Origin: Chloroflexota bacterium
GTDB taxonomy: Bacteria > Chloroflexota > Anaerolineae > Anaerolineales > UBA11858
Direction of reading: 5' to 3'
Length of the DNA: 39,660 bases
Assembly (NCBI GenBank): GCA_016865865.1
Contig: VGOC01000023.1
Span: 1-39,660 of the forward strand
Position numbers and translations under genes: made by a program. The notes under the pieces are model-generated. The model saw only the letters and a list, made by a program, of their open reading frames with translations. It had not been told where the DNA came from and searched no databases. Below, one piece after another: positions 30,195 to 38,369 of the stretch (within the stretch, counting starts at the first letter, position 1; the number at the start of each line of letters is the position of its first letter).

Positions 30195-31346
30195 ATGATA
30201 CCCAAGACAGCATCCATCATCATCATCGGCGGCGGCGTGATGGGCGCCAGCACCGCCTATCACCTTGCCGCCCGTGGGGTGAAGGACATCCTTTTGCTCG
30301 AAAAGGAAGAGTTCTTCGGCGCGGGCGCCACCGGGCGATGCGCGGGCGGCGTGCGCTACCAGTTTTCTACCGAGGTCAACATCCGTCTGTCGCTCGCCAG
30401 CCTGCCCATGCTGGAGCGCTTCGAAGAAGAGATTGGCCAGGCTATCAGCTATCGTCAGGTCGGCTACCTGATGCTGCTGACGGACGAAAATGACCTGCAA
30501 ACCTTTCGCCGGAATGTGGAGCTTCAACACAGCCTCGGTGTGATGACAGAATGGCTGGACGGCGATGAAGTTCGCCGCCGCGTTCCCGTGTTGAACGCCG
30601 ACGATGTCATCGCCGCCACCAACCACCCCAAGGAAGGCGTCGTGGATCCCAACGGCGTGGTGATGGGCTATGTCGGCGCTGCGCAGCGCGCAGGGGTCAA
30701 GGCGCTCACCGGGGTCGCGGTCACCGGGATCAACCTCGAGGGCGGAAAAGTCGCCGGGGCGCAGACGACAGCCGGAACGGCCTCCGCCCCCATCGTGGTC
30801 AACGCGGCCGGACCCTGGGCCGCGGTGATCGGCCAGATGGCAGGCCTCCCCATCCCCATCACTCCCCTGCGGCGGCAGTGGCTGACCACTACGCCTCTTC
30901 CCGATCTCTCCCCCGATTTCCCCTTCGTGATAGATTTCGCGCAGTCGCTTTACTTCCACCCCGAGGGGGAAGGGTTGTTGACGGGTATGTCCAACCCAAA
31001 CGAGCGACCGGGCTTCAACCAGAATATTGACCCGGATTGGGAGCTGATCCACATGGAGGCGGCTATCCGGCGTTTGCCTTTATTGGATTATGCCGGCCTG
31101 GCTTCGAGATTGGCCGGATTGTACGAGAACACCCCCGACGCCCACCCCATCTTCGGCGCGACGCCGGTGGAGGGTTTCTACATGGTGGCCGGATTCTCGG
31201 GGCATGGCTTCATGCATGGACCGATATCCGGGAAGCTGATGTCCGAGATCATCCTGGACGGAAAGGCGGCTACCGTAGATGTCTCCATGCTCGACCTGGC
31301 GCGCTTCGACGAGGGACGATTGATACATGAGTATAATGTTATTTGA
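30195..31346 (+). CDS. FAD-dependent oxidoreductase of the DAO (sarcosine/glycine oxidase) family
   Basis: The product has 383 residues. The Rossmann dinucleotide site IIIGGGVMGASTAYHLAARG is followed by LLLEKEEFFGAGATGR, then APIVVNAAGPWA and the C-terminal MVAGFSGHGFMHGPISGKL, all typical of the DAO family, which oxidises secondary or tertiary amino acids such as sarcosine, proline or glycine. The substrate cannot be deduced. Upstream GGAGA is 12 bases from the ATG, so the start is acceptable but not firm. The stop overlaps nothing, and the CinA-like gene starts 28 bp later. Confidence 0.9.
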   Translation: MIPKTASIIIIGGGVMGASTAYHLAARGVKDILLLEKEEFFGAGATGRCAGGVRYQFSTEVNIRLSLASLPMLERFEEEIGQAISYRQVGYLMLLTDENDLQTFRRNVELQHSLGVMTEWLDGDEVRRRVPVLNADDVIAATNHPKEGVVDPNGVVMGYVGAAQRAGVKALTGVAVTGINLEGGKVAGAQTTAGTASAPIVVNAAGPWAAVIGQMAGLPIPITPLRRQWLTTTPLPDLSPDFPFVIDFAQSLYFHPEGEGLLTGMSNPNERPGFNQNIDPDWELIHMEAAIRRLPLLDYAGLASRLAGLYENTPDAHPIFGATPVEGFYMVAGFSGHGFMHGPISGKLMSEIILDGKAATVDVSMLDLARFDEGRLIHEYNVI

Positions 31347-31374
31347 GTGTCACCTGACACCGGAACACACCTAT

Positions 31375-32535
31375 ATGCCTACTGCCGAAATTATAACGAT
31401 TGGTACAGAATTACTGCTCGGCGAGACGATTGACACCAACACGCGCTATATCGCCCGTTCCCTGCGCGATGCTGGCGTTGACCTTTACCGGGCCTCGACG
31501 GTTGGCGACAATCAGGAACGAATCGCGCGGATCATCCGCGAGGGGATGGAGCGCGCCGAGATCATCATCACAACCGGCGGGCTTGGCCCTACCGTGGATG
31601 ATCCCACTCGCGGAGCGATTGCCCTGGCCCTGGGCGTCGAGACGGAGTTTCGCCCCGAACTATGGGATCAAATTCAAGAACGATTTCGACGCTTTGGTCG
31701 CACGCCTACTGAGAACAATCGGCGCCAGGCGTATGTTCCCCAGGGCGCTTTGGCAATCGAGAATGAAGTCGGCACAGCGCCCGCCTTCATTTGCGAGACA
31801 GATCATCATGCCATCATCGCTCTGCCCGGCGTGCCGCGCGAGATGGAATTCCTGATGCACGGAAAGATCATGCCTTATTTGCGAGAGCGCTTCGATCTCA
31901 GGGAATTGATCAAATCCAGGGTGCTGCATACTTCGGGGGTCGGCGAATCGACTATTGACGCGCGCATCGGCGATCTGGAAGAGATGAGCAACCCCACCGT
32001 CGGGATGGCCGCTCATGCCGGGCAGGTGGATATCCGCATCACCGCCAAAGCTCACTCCGAAGAGCAGGCCGACGCGCTGATCCATGAAATCGAAGAGCAG
32101 CTCCGTGACCGGCTTGGCGACTGGATTTATGGGGCTGATGAAGATACTTTGGAGGGCGTGGTGCTGGCGGCCATGGCTGAGAAGAAATGGCGACTGGCCG
32201 CTGTGGAAACCAGCCTGGGAGGTCAGCTATTGGGACGGTTAGCGGGCAAAGGGGAATCCTTCGTGGGGGGCGAGATCGTATCACCGCCTTCGGATACATC
32301 ACCCGAGGGTCTGTCTCGATCCGTGGAGAAGGTCTGCCTGGCCTACCGGGCGGATGTGTGTCTCGGCGTGATGCTGATCCCCGGAGAAACCCAGCAGACC
32401 ATGCATCTGGCCATTCGAACGCCACAAGACATGCATAAGACCACACGCACCTATGGCGGGCCGCCCCAATTGGCGCCGCTTTGGACCGTGAATTTAAGTC
32501 TCGATATTTTACGAAAGTATCTGGTTGGCTCCTGA
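31375..32535 (+). CDS. cinA: CinA-like protein with degenerate PncC domain
   Basis: The product has 386 residues. The N-terminal MoaB-type domain is complete: AEIITIGTELLLGETIDTN, IITTGGLGPTVDDPTR, IALPGVPREM. A KH-type middle follows. The C-terminal third should be the nicotinamide-nucleotide amidase (PncC) domain, whose AESCTGG catalytic motif reads AVETSLGG here; the serine position is not conserved, so deamidase activity is doubtful. CinA cleans ADP-ribose and NMN and is often linked to competence. The ATG at 31375 is the start of the conserved region; an ATG at 31327 overlapping the upstream gene is possible. The stop lies 8 bp before the amidohydrolase ATG. Confidence 0.85.
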   Translation: MPTAEIITIGTELLLGETIDTNTRYIARSLRDAGVDLYRASTVGDNQERIARIIREGMERAEIIITTGGLGPTVDDPTRGAIALALGVETEFRPELWDQIQERFRRFGRTPTENNRRQAYVPQGALAIENEVGTAPAFICETDHHAIIALPGVPREMEFLMHGKIMPYLRERFDLRELIKSRVLHTSGVGESTIDARIGDLEEMSNPTVGMAAHAGQVDIRITAKAHSEEQADALIHEIEEQLRDRLGDWIYGADEDTLEGVVLAAMAEKKWRLAAVETSLGGQLLGRLAGKGESFVGGEIVSPPSDTSPEGLSRSVEKVCLAYRADVCLGVMLIPGETQQTMHLAIRTPQDMHKTTRTYGGPPQLAPLWTVNLSLDILRKYLVGS

Positions 32536-32543
32536 GGTATCTC

Positions 32544-34526
32544 ATGACAAAACATATTGACCTCTTACTTACCAATGCCATCGTGTTGACGATGGATGAT
32601 GAATTCCATCAATACGAGCCTGGCGCGGTCGCCGTAGACGGAGACAGCATCATCGCCGTCGGCTCCGATGATTTGCTGAAGACCCAATACGCCGCCAAAG
32701 AAATTACCGACTGCCAGGGTAGAGTGCTCATGCCTGGGCTGGTCAACGCACACACCCACGCCGCGATGACGCTGTTACGCGGTCTTGCCGATGACCTGCG
32801 CCTGGATGTGTGGCTGCTGGGCTTCATGATGCCGGTGGAACGAGAATTCGTTTCACCCGAATTCGTACAACTGGGCACATCCCTGGCCTGTATCGAATTC
32901 ATCCGCTCTGGGGTGACTTGTTTTGCGGATATGTACTATTACGAGGAAGAAGCCGCCAGGGCGACTGCCGAGATCGGGCTGAGGGCGCTCTGCTCCCAGA
33001 CCGTGCTCAAATTCCCCTCGCCGGACGCAGACACATACGAACAAGCCCTGGAAGTCGCTCAGGATTTCATCCAACGCTGGGTGGGACATCCCCTGATCGT
33101 CCCTTCCGTAGCTCCCCACGCCCCCTATACCTGTACGGAGGGTATCCTTCAGGCAACCACGCAGATCGCCGCCTCCTATAACGTGCCTCTTCACACACAT
33201 CTTGCTGAGACTCTTACGGAAGCAGAAAATTCAAAAGAAGAACATGGTATGGCAGTGATCCCTTATGTAGAGAAGATGAGACTCTTCGACGCCAAGGTAC
33301 TGGCGGCTCATTGTGTTCATATAGATGTTGGCGAAATCCATACTCTATGTCATCGCAAGGTCGGAGTGTCGCACAACCCCACCTCCAACTTGAAATTAGC
33401 CTCGGGGTTCGCGCCAGTTACCGGGATGCTCGAGGCGGGTCTCGATGTGGGAATCGGCACCGATGGCCCCGCCTCCAATAACGATTTGGACATGTTCGAA
33501 GAAATCCGTCTGGCTGCGTTGGTCGCCAAAGGTTCGTCAGGCGACCCCACTGCGCTGCCGGCCCGGACCGCTCTTGCAATGGGAACCCGTCTCGGCGCAA
33601 AAGCCCTTCACATGGGAGACGTCACCGGCTCATTGGAGCCTGGCAAACGCGCCGATTTGATCCTGGTGGACATCTCTCCCCTGCACAACGCCCCTCGTTT
33701 TCGGCGCGACCCGGAAGGGATTTACGCGCAACTGGTATACGCATCCAAAGCCACCGATGTCACGGATGTGATGGTCAACGGGCGGTGGTTGATGCGTGAA
33801 CGGAAACTGCTTACGATCAATGAAGCAGAATTATTAGCGCACGCGGCCGCCTACGCGAAGAAGATAGACGCCTTCCTGATCCAGCGGGAACAATCGGTGC
33901 TCTCGAAATTGATTGCCATCGGCGGCGCCATGGAACAAGAGAGCTTCGAGGTTCAGGTCAAGGTGCGCGTATCCGACCCCGACGCCATCATAGAACGCAT
34001 CGAACAACCCGATTTGGAGATCCTGCAACAAAGGCGTTATCACGAATTCGATACGTACTTCCACTTCGACGATCCCGCTCAAGGCCAGTTACGTTACCGA
34101 GAGGATGAATTTATCAATGAAAAAGGGGAAATCACAAACGTCCGTTACCGCCTGACGATGATCGGGCAGACTCGCGAGCGGCATTTCCCCAGCGATGTCC
34201 TGCTCTCGCGCAGCCGTTTCATTGCGCCCGCCATCCACAGCTTACGCTTCTATCGGGAATATTTCAAACCCAAATCCGAGACCTTCATCGAAAAAGACCG
34301 TCTTCGCTGGCGGGTGATTTATCAAGGGACAGAATTCTACATCAATCTCGACCGCATCGCCCAACCCGATCTGGGTACCTTCCTGGAAGTCAAAAGCCGC
34401 ACCTGGAGTCTGCGGGATGCTGAGAACAAAGCCGAGATCGCTGAGCACCTGATCGCCTTCCTGGGCGCCGAGATGGAAAGCACCGTCACACAGGATTACG
34501 TCGAGTTCATCGAGGAACCCAAATAA
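32544..34526 (+). CDS. Amidohydrolase (SAH/MTA deaminase type) fused to a CYTH domain
   Basis: The product has 660 residues. Residues 1-440 are an amidohydrolase of the TRZ/ATZ-MtaD branch: metal-binding HTH at 70-72 (NAHTHAAMTLLRGLADD), VPSVAPHAPYTC, HTHLAET, AHCVHID and IGTDGPASNND. It would deaminate an adenosine-type compound. From residue about 463 (MEQESFEVQVKVRV) a CYTH domain follows, with the ExExK signature altered to E-V-Q-V-K, then RYREDEF, RYRLTMIG, RWRVIYQG and FLEVKSRTW, which carry the Arg/Lys/Glu residues of the triphosphate tunnel. CYTH proteins bind or hydrolyse triphosphates. GAGGT precedes the ATG at 32544. The frame is continuous across the junction; an internal ATG at 33930 could in principle start CYTH alone, but it has no ribosome site. 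Confidence 0.88.
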   Translation: MTKHIDLLLTNAIVLTMDDEFHQYEPGAVAVDGDSIIAVGSDDLLKTQYAAKEITDCQGRVLMPGLVNAHTHAAMTLLRGLADDLRLDVWLLGFMMPVEREFVSPEFVQLGTSLACIEFIRSGVTCFADMYYYEEEAARATAEIGLRALCSQTVLKFPSPDADTYEQALEVAQDFIQRWVGHPLIVPSVAPHAPYTCTEGILQATTQIAASYNVPLHTHLAETLTEAENSKEEHGMAVIPYVEKMRLFDAKVLAAHCVHIDVGEIHTLCHRKVGVSHNPTSNLKLASGFAPVTGMLEAGLDVGIGTDGPASNNDLDMFEEIRLAALVAKGSSGDPTALPARTALAMGTRLGAKALHMGDVTGSLEPGKRADLILVDISPLHNAPRFRRDPEGIYAQLVYASKATDVTDVMVNGRWLMRERKLLTINEAELLAHAAAYAKKIDAFLIQREQSVLSKLIAIGGAMEQESFEVQVKVRVSDPDAIIERIEQPDLEILQQRRYHEFDTYFHFDDPAQGQLRYREDEFINEKGEITNVRYRLTMIGQTRERHFPSDVLLSRSRFIAPAIHSLRFYREYFKPKSETFIEKDRLRWRVIYQGTEFYINLDRIAQPDLGTFLEVKSRTWSLRDAENKAEIAEHLIAFLGAEMESTVTQDYVEFIEEPK

Positions 34527-34536
34527 TCGGAGAAAG

Positions 34537-35388
34537 ATGAAAATCGCTGTCCTGGCTGACATCCACGCCAACTACCCGGCGTTGTTGGAAGTCGCTGAGC
34601 ATGTTCGAAGCTGGAAACCCGACCTGATTTTCGTCGCCGGCGATACAGTCAACCGCGGGCCGCGGTCAATGGAATGCTTGCGTTTCATCCAGGAGAAGGA
34701 ACGCCAGGAAGGTTGGCGAGTCATCCGCGGCAACCACGAAGATTACGTCATCGTGCATTCGCAGCCGGATGCCCCAAAAGCTGGGCCGCTGTTCGAGTTG
34801 TTCCGCTACAGCTATTGGACGTACGAACAATTGGGGTGTGACGCCAAAGCCCTGGAAGCCATGCCCGAAGAGGTGAGCCAAAATGTAGCCGGTGGCGGCG
34901 AATTCCGGGGAGTACATGCTTCGATGCGCAGCAGCCGGCACGGCATCTATCCTGAGATGGACGATCAAACTCTGAAAAAGCTGATCACCCCTGCCCCCAC
35001 GCTGCTGGCCGTGGGACACACCCACCGGCCGCTTGTCCGCCAGGTGGGGGAGACGCTGGTAGTCAACGCCGGTTCGGTCGGTCTGCCCTTCGATGGAGAC
35101 CCGCGCGCGGGCTACGCCCAGATCAGCCTTGTTAAGGGAAGCTGGAGCGCCAAGATCATCCGCTTGCCTTATGATCTCGCTCGAACCAGACAGGATTATA
35201 TCGAGACCGGTTTCCTGGGAGGCGCAGGCCCCCTGGCAAAGTTGATCCAACTGGAATTAGAACATTCTCTTTCCCAGCTCTATCAATGGATGAGCTGCTA
35301 CATGGATGCCGTGTTGGACGAAGAAATCAGCGTCGAGCAGGCTGTAGAAGAATATCTAAAAGCGCCCATGATACAACCCTATTGGTAA
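34537..35388 (+). CDS. Metallophosphoesterase (calcineurin-like, YfcE/MJ0936 type)
   Basis: The product has 283 residues. Metal-site motifs appear in order: LADIHANYPAL (D-x-H), VAGDTVNRGP (GD), IRGNHEDYV (GNHE) and VGHTHRPLV (GHxH). The NAGSVGLPFDG block places it with small cytosolic phosphodiesterases. The C-terminal 70 residues, helical and rich in Glu and Gln, go beyond the minimal fold. It is 10 bp after the amidohydrolase-CYTH gene, likely co-transcribed, so a shared nucleotide substrate is possible but inferred. Confidence 0.92.
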   Translation: MKIAVLADIHANYPALLEVAEHVRSWKPDLIFVAGDTVNRGPRSMECLRFIQEKERQEGWRVIRGNHEDYVIVHSQPDAPKAGPLFELFRYSYWTYEQLGCDAKALEAMPEEVSQNVAGGGEFRGVHASMRSSRHGIYPEMDDQTLKKLITPAPTLLAVGHTHRPLVRQVGETLVVNAGSVGLPFDGDPRAGYAQISLVKGSWSAKIIRLPYDLARTRQDYIETGFLGGAGPLAKLIQLELEHSLSQLYQWMSCYMDAVLDEEISVEQAVEEYLKAPMIQPYW

Positions 35389-35407
35389 TTCGGTAATCAT
35401 ATGAAAT

Positions 35408-35909
35408 TCACGGCTGAGAATCCATTGCGCAACGGAAACCAAAACTGGGCAGCTCGATGGTGGGATCATCCCAGCCGCGCAGAGCCACGCGTAACGCGCT
35501 TTCCTCATCTTCCCAGGAACCGCCTCGCACCACCCGGTCAACTCCCTGCGCGGGGCCGATAGGGTTTTCGACCGAATCGCTCGACTGCTGATAATAATCT
35601 TCGGCGTAATAATCCGCCACCCACTCCCAGACATTGCCCGCCATATCGTGCAGGCCATATCCATTGGGGGGGATAACTCCCTACCGGGTCAGTGTCTGCG
35701 GCGTCGCATTCCTTATCATCGTCGAACTTCACGCCATTGGATGCAGTTCGATCGCAAAGGGGAGGCTCATCCCCCCAGGGATATTCGCCCCCCTCCAGGC
35801 CGCCGCGGGCGGCCTTCTCCCATTCCGCCTCGGTAGGCCTGTCGAAGATTCTCCCGGCGAAGCCAGCGGTATCTTCACGCCGATAACTGATGAATATCTG
35901 TCCGCTCAT
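35408..35909 (-). pseudogene. TIR-FGE (formylglycine-generating-type) protein, broken
   Basis: It starts as a TIR domain (MSGQIFISYRREDTAGFAG, RIFD), then within one residue switches to an FGE/SUMF1-type domain (RPTEAEWEKAARGGLEGGEY, PWGDE). Most of the TIR domain and the start of the FGE domain are therefore deleted. At a run of seven G on the plus strand (35666-35672) the frame slips; removing one base joins it to NGYGLHDMAGNVWEW..., GGSWEDEESALRVA and GFRCAMDSQP, the proper FGE end. TIR-FGE fusions are common in Chloroflexota; the TIR part normally degrades NAD. The ATG overlaps the stop of the zinc-ribbon gene upstream (ATGA). The single-base slip could also be a sequencing error, the deletion not. 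Confidence 0.82.
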
Positions 35910-36235
35910 CCATTCAACTCGTCTTCGCGATAATATCGCTTTTCCTCGGAATGATACAGTAATTCACACGAAGGGCAAAACCACCACAATCGGTTTTCGC
36001 TGCGAGACAGGGTGACATTGCAATCCCGGCAAATGTACCCTGTCCCTGGAATGGGCGGTGTAATTTGGGCGGCTACCTTGGGAGGTTCGATAATCGTAAA
36101 AGGCCCGTTCGACAGGAGAATCACCCGGCAGGTGCCCAATTCCCAGCCGATCACCCGACGGGCGTCGTCAGAGGATTGCGCTTCGACTTCCCAGATTTCA
36201 CCTGTGTCGCGATGGATAACACGGTAGCGCGCCAT
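35906..36235 (-). CDS. Zinc-ribbon protein of unknown function
   Basis: The product has 109 residues. The N-terminal 60 form a small beta-rich domain (ARYRVIHRDTGEIWEVEAQS) resembling a nucleic-acid or protein adaptor fold. The C-terminus carries two CxxC knuckles, YICRDCNVTL and WFCPSCELLYH, which should bind one zinc. AAGGAG precedes the ATG at 36235. It is coupled to the broken TIR-FGE gene, so the two formed a small operon. Function unknown. Confidence 0.72.
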   Translation of the reverse strand: MARYRVIHRDTGEIWEVEAQSSDDARRVIGWELGTCRVILLSNGPFTIIEPPKVAAQITPPIPGTGYICRDCNVTLSRSENRLWWFCPSCELLYHSEEKRYYREDELNG

Positions 36236-36281
36236 TCTTCAGTCTCCTTGGAAAAAGTATATCACGATATTCAGGGCTATA

Positions 36282-36391
36282 GTCAGTAGATCACGAAAAA
36301 GATCGGAAGCCCGTCACTTCGACCCTTCTCAGCGCAAGCCCGGGGCGACCCGAGGACGGGTCTTTGATCCTATTTTCGTGAAGTACTGATA
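36282..36391. repeat. Family C palindromic element, copy 2
   Basis: Inverted ends GTCAGTAGATCACGAAAAAG and, reverse-complemented, TATCAGTACTTCACGAAAAT. Inside, a GCCCGTC/GACGGGT pair encloses CACTTCGACCCTTCTCAGCGC, a REP-like sequence related to the intron insertion at 19579. It fills the gap between the divergent zinc-ribbon and phosphatase genes. Confidence 0.7.
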
Positions 36392-36433
36392 GTCCAATCG
36401 CGCTCCGCCCCAGGCATGGTATACTCCCTTCGT

Positions 36434-37267
36434 ATGATCGAAGCACTGGCCCTCGCATCCCAGCTTGCCCAGGAGACCGGCGTCCTGCTGATGGGATTTT
36501 ATCAACCCGGCGGCGTCATCACATCCCTGAAAGATGACCGCTCGGCCGTCACCGAAGCCGATCTGGCTGCCGACCAGCTCATCCGCGCCCGCATCGGCCA
36601 GCACTTCCCAGACGATGGCCTGCTTACAGAAGAAGACAATACCATCTATCCCAGGGAGAAGCCTGCCGTGTGGGTCATTGATCCGCTGGATGGCACGACC
36701 AATTTCAGCCTGGGCCTGCATTATTGGGGTGTGTCCATCGCCCGCCTGGTACACGGAGAACCGGACACCGGCGCGCTTTACTTTCCGATGATCGGAGAAT
36801 TATTCACCGCCCAACGCGGCCAGGGCGCTTACCTGAATGGGGATCGTCTGCGGGTCAAAAGTCCAGACAAAAACCGACCCTTCACCTTCTTCACCTGCTG
36901 CTCTCGCACCTTCAAGCAGTATGAGATCAAAGTCCCTTACAAGGCTCGCATCCTGGGATCAGCGGCTTATGGATTGACCACCGTCGCGCGCGGGAGCGCC
37001 GTACTTGCCTTCGAGGCGACTCCTATGGTTTGGGATTTTGCCGCCAGTTGGCTGGTGATTCGGGAGGCAGGAGGGGTGGTTCGACCTCTTGAAGAGAATC
37101 ATGTCTTCCCGCTCTCTCCAGGGACAGATTACGCCAGCAAGAGTTTTCCCATTCTGGCAGCGGCTACACTTGAACTGTGGGATGAAGGTCGGAGCAAGAT
37201 CATTCTAAAAAAGGGTGTGCGCAGGGGGCGTAGCCGCTTTGCGTGCGCACACCCTTTTTTCGGGTAA
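36434..37267 (+). CDS. Inositol-monophosphatase-family phosphatase with repeat-derived tail
   Basis: The product has 277 residues from the ATG at 36434. Metal-site motifs: LLTEEDNT (Glu pair), WVIDPLDGTTNFS (DPLDGTTN) and MVWDFAASWLVIREAGG (WDxAA). The family removes phosphate from inositol 1-phosphate, fructose bisphosphate or 3'-phosphoadenosine phosphate; the substrate is unknown. The last 22 or so residues (KKGVRRGRSRFACAHPFFG) are translated from the hairpin of a family B element, so the natural stop was lost. No ribosome site precedes either ATG (36416 or 36434). A TATACT at 36420-36425 would place the transcript start at about 36432, almost leaderless for the ATG at 36434, but no good -35 is seen. 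Confidence 0.88.
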   Translation: MIEALALASQLAQETGVLLMGFYQPGGVITSLKDDRSAVTEADLAADQLIRARIGQHFPDDGLLTEEDNTIYPREKPAVWVIDPLDGTTNFSLGLHYWGVSIARLVHGEPDTGALYFPMIGELFTAQRGQGAYLNGDRLRVKSPDKNRPFTFFTCCSRTFKQYEIKVPYKARILGSAAYGLTTVARGSAVLAFEATPMVWDFAASWLVIREAGGVVRPLEENHVFPLSPGTDYASKSFPILAAATLELWDEGRSKIILKKGVRRGRSRFACAHPFFG

Positions 37268-37292
37268 ATCCGCTCGATGGCTGAGCAGTTAC
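37207..37292. mobile_element. Family B palindromic element, copy 4 (left end lost)
   Basis: AAAAAAGGGTGTGCGCAG... mirrored to TGCGCACACCCTTTTTT forms the usual core, here with a few mismatches near the loop. The right end GGCTGAGCAGTTAC is intact; the left terminal repeat cannot be recognised. It provides the stop of the phosphatase gene, and its hairpin could terminate that transcript ahead of the aldo/keto reductase gene. Confidence 0.75.
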
Positions 37293-37317
37293 TATTCATA
37301 TACTTTGGAGGCTACAC

Positions 37318-38313
37318 ATGGAATACCGTTATCTTGGAAAATCTGGCTTACAGGTATCGGCGCTTTCCTTTGGCGCATGGGTCACCTTTGGAGATCAGAT
37401 CGGCGAAGAGGTAGCCCTGGAGATGATGAAGGCCGCCTACGACGCCGGCGTCAACTTCTTCGACAACGCCGAAGTGTACAGCCAGGGCAAGGCCGAAACC
37501 ATCATGGGCAATGTCATCAAAAGGACCGGCTGGAAGCGTCCCGACCTGGTAGTCTCGACGAAAATCTACTGGGGCGGCGAAGGGCCTAATGACCGCGGGC
37601 TTTCCCGCAAGCACATCGTCGAAGGCCTGGACGCCTCCCTGGCGCGCCTGCAAATGGATTACGTTGATCTGGTTTTCGCTCATCGTCCTGATTTCCATAC
37701 ACCCATGGAAGAGACTGTGCGGGCTTTCGATCATGTCATCGCCCAGGGCAAAGCTTTCTACTGGGGCACCAGCGAGTGGAGCGCCCAGGAGATCATGGAG
37801 GCCTACGCTGTCGCACGTCGTGAACATCTGATCCCGCCTCTGATGGAACAGCCCCAATACCACATGTTCCACCGTCAGCGCGTGGAGGTCGAATATGCCC
37901 CTCTTTACGAAGAGATCGGCCTGGGCACGACGATCTGGAGCCCGTTGGCCAGCGGCTTGCTGACCGGCAAATACAATCAAGGTATGCCCGAGGGCACGCG
38001 CGCTTCACTAGAAGGTTACGAGTGGCTACACAAACATTTCGTGGATGAAGAAGCTATTCGAAATATCCAAAAGGTCGGCGAGATAATGCCGATAGCCGGG
38101 GAATTAGGCTGCACGATGCCGCAACTGGCCCTGGCCTGGACGTTGAAGAATCCCAACGTCAGCACCACCATCACCGGCGCGTCGAAAGTTGAGCAAGTGG
38201 TAGAGAACATGAAATCCATTAACTTCGTGGACAAACTCACCCCCGAGGTGATAGAACGGATCGAGGCGATTCTTGACAACAAACCCCAACCACCGACCGA
38301 TTGGCGCGAATAG
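37318..38313 (+). CDS. Aldo/keto reductase, AKR6 (Kv-beta-like) branch
   Basis: The product has 331 residues, full length. It is an NADPH-dependent carbonyl reductase with a TIM barrel. Catalytic residues fit the family: [14 protein letters not shown] (Asp and Tyr), VVSTKIYW (Lys) and VFAHRPD (His). The opening [19 protein letters not shown], with [12 protein letters not shown] and [10 protein letters not shown], places it near the potassium-channel beta-subunit-like group. GGAGG precedes the ATG. It probably has its own transcript, following a family B hairpin. Confidence 0.94.
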   Translation: MEYRYLGKSGLQVSALSFGAWVTFGDQIGEEVALEMMKAAYDAGVNFFDNAEVYSQGKAETIMGNVIKRTGWKRPDLVVSTKIYWGGEGPNDRGLSRKHIVEGLDASLARLQMDYVDLVFAHRPDFHTPMEETVRAFDHVIAQGKAFYWGTSEWSAQEIMEAYAVARREHLIPPLMEQPQYHMFHRQRVEVEYAPLYEEIGLGTTIWSPLASGLLTGKYNQGMPEGTRASLEGYEWLHKHFVDEEAIRNIQKVGEIMPIAGELGCTMPQLALAWTLKNPNVSTTITGASKVEQVVENMKSINFVDKLTPEVIERIEAILDNKPQPPTDWRE

Positions 38314-38322
38314 TCAGTCCAC

Positions 38323-38369
38323 AACCCACTTCCTACTGCGTACTGCCTACTGCCTACTGCCTATTGCCC
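38323..38369. repeat. CTACTG-type short repeat tract
   Basis: Four near-identical units (CTACTGCGTACTGCCTACTG, CCTACTG, CCTATTG) sit between the convergent reductase and GyrI-like genes. Read on the minus strand, the tract supplies the last codons and the TAG of the GyrI-like gene. It is related to the tract at 25970-26116. Confidence 0.7.
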
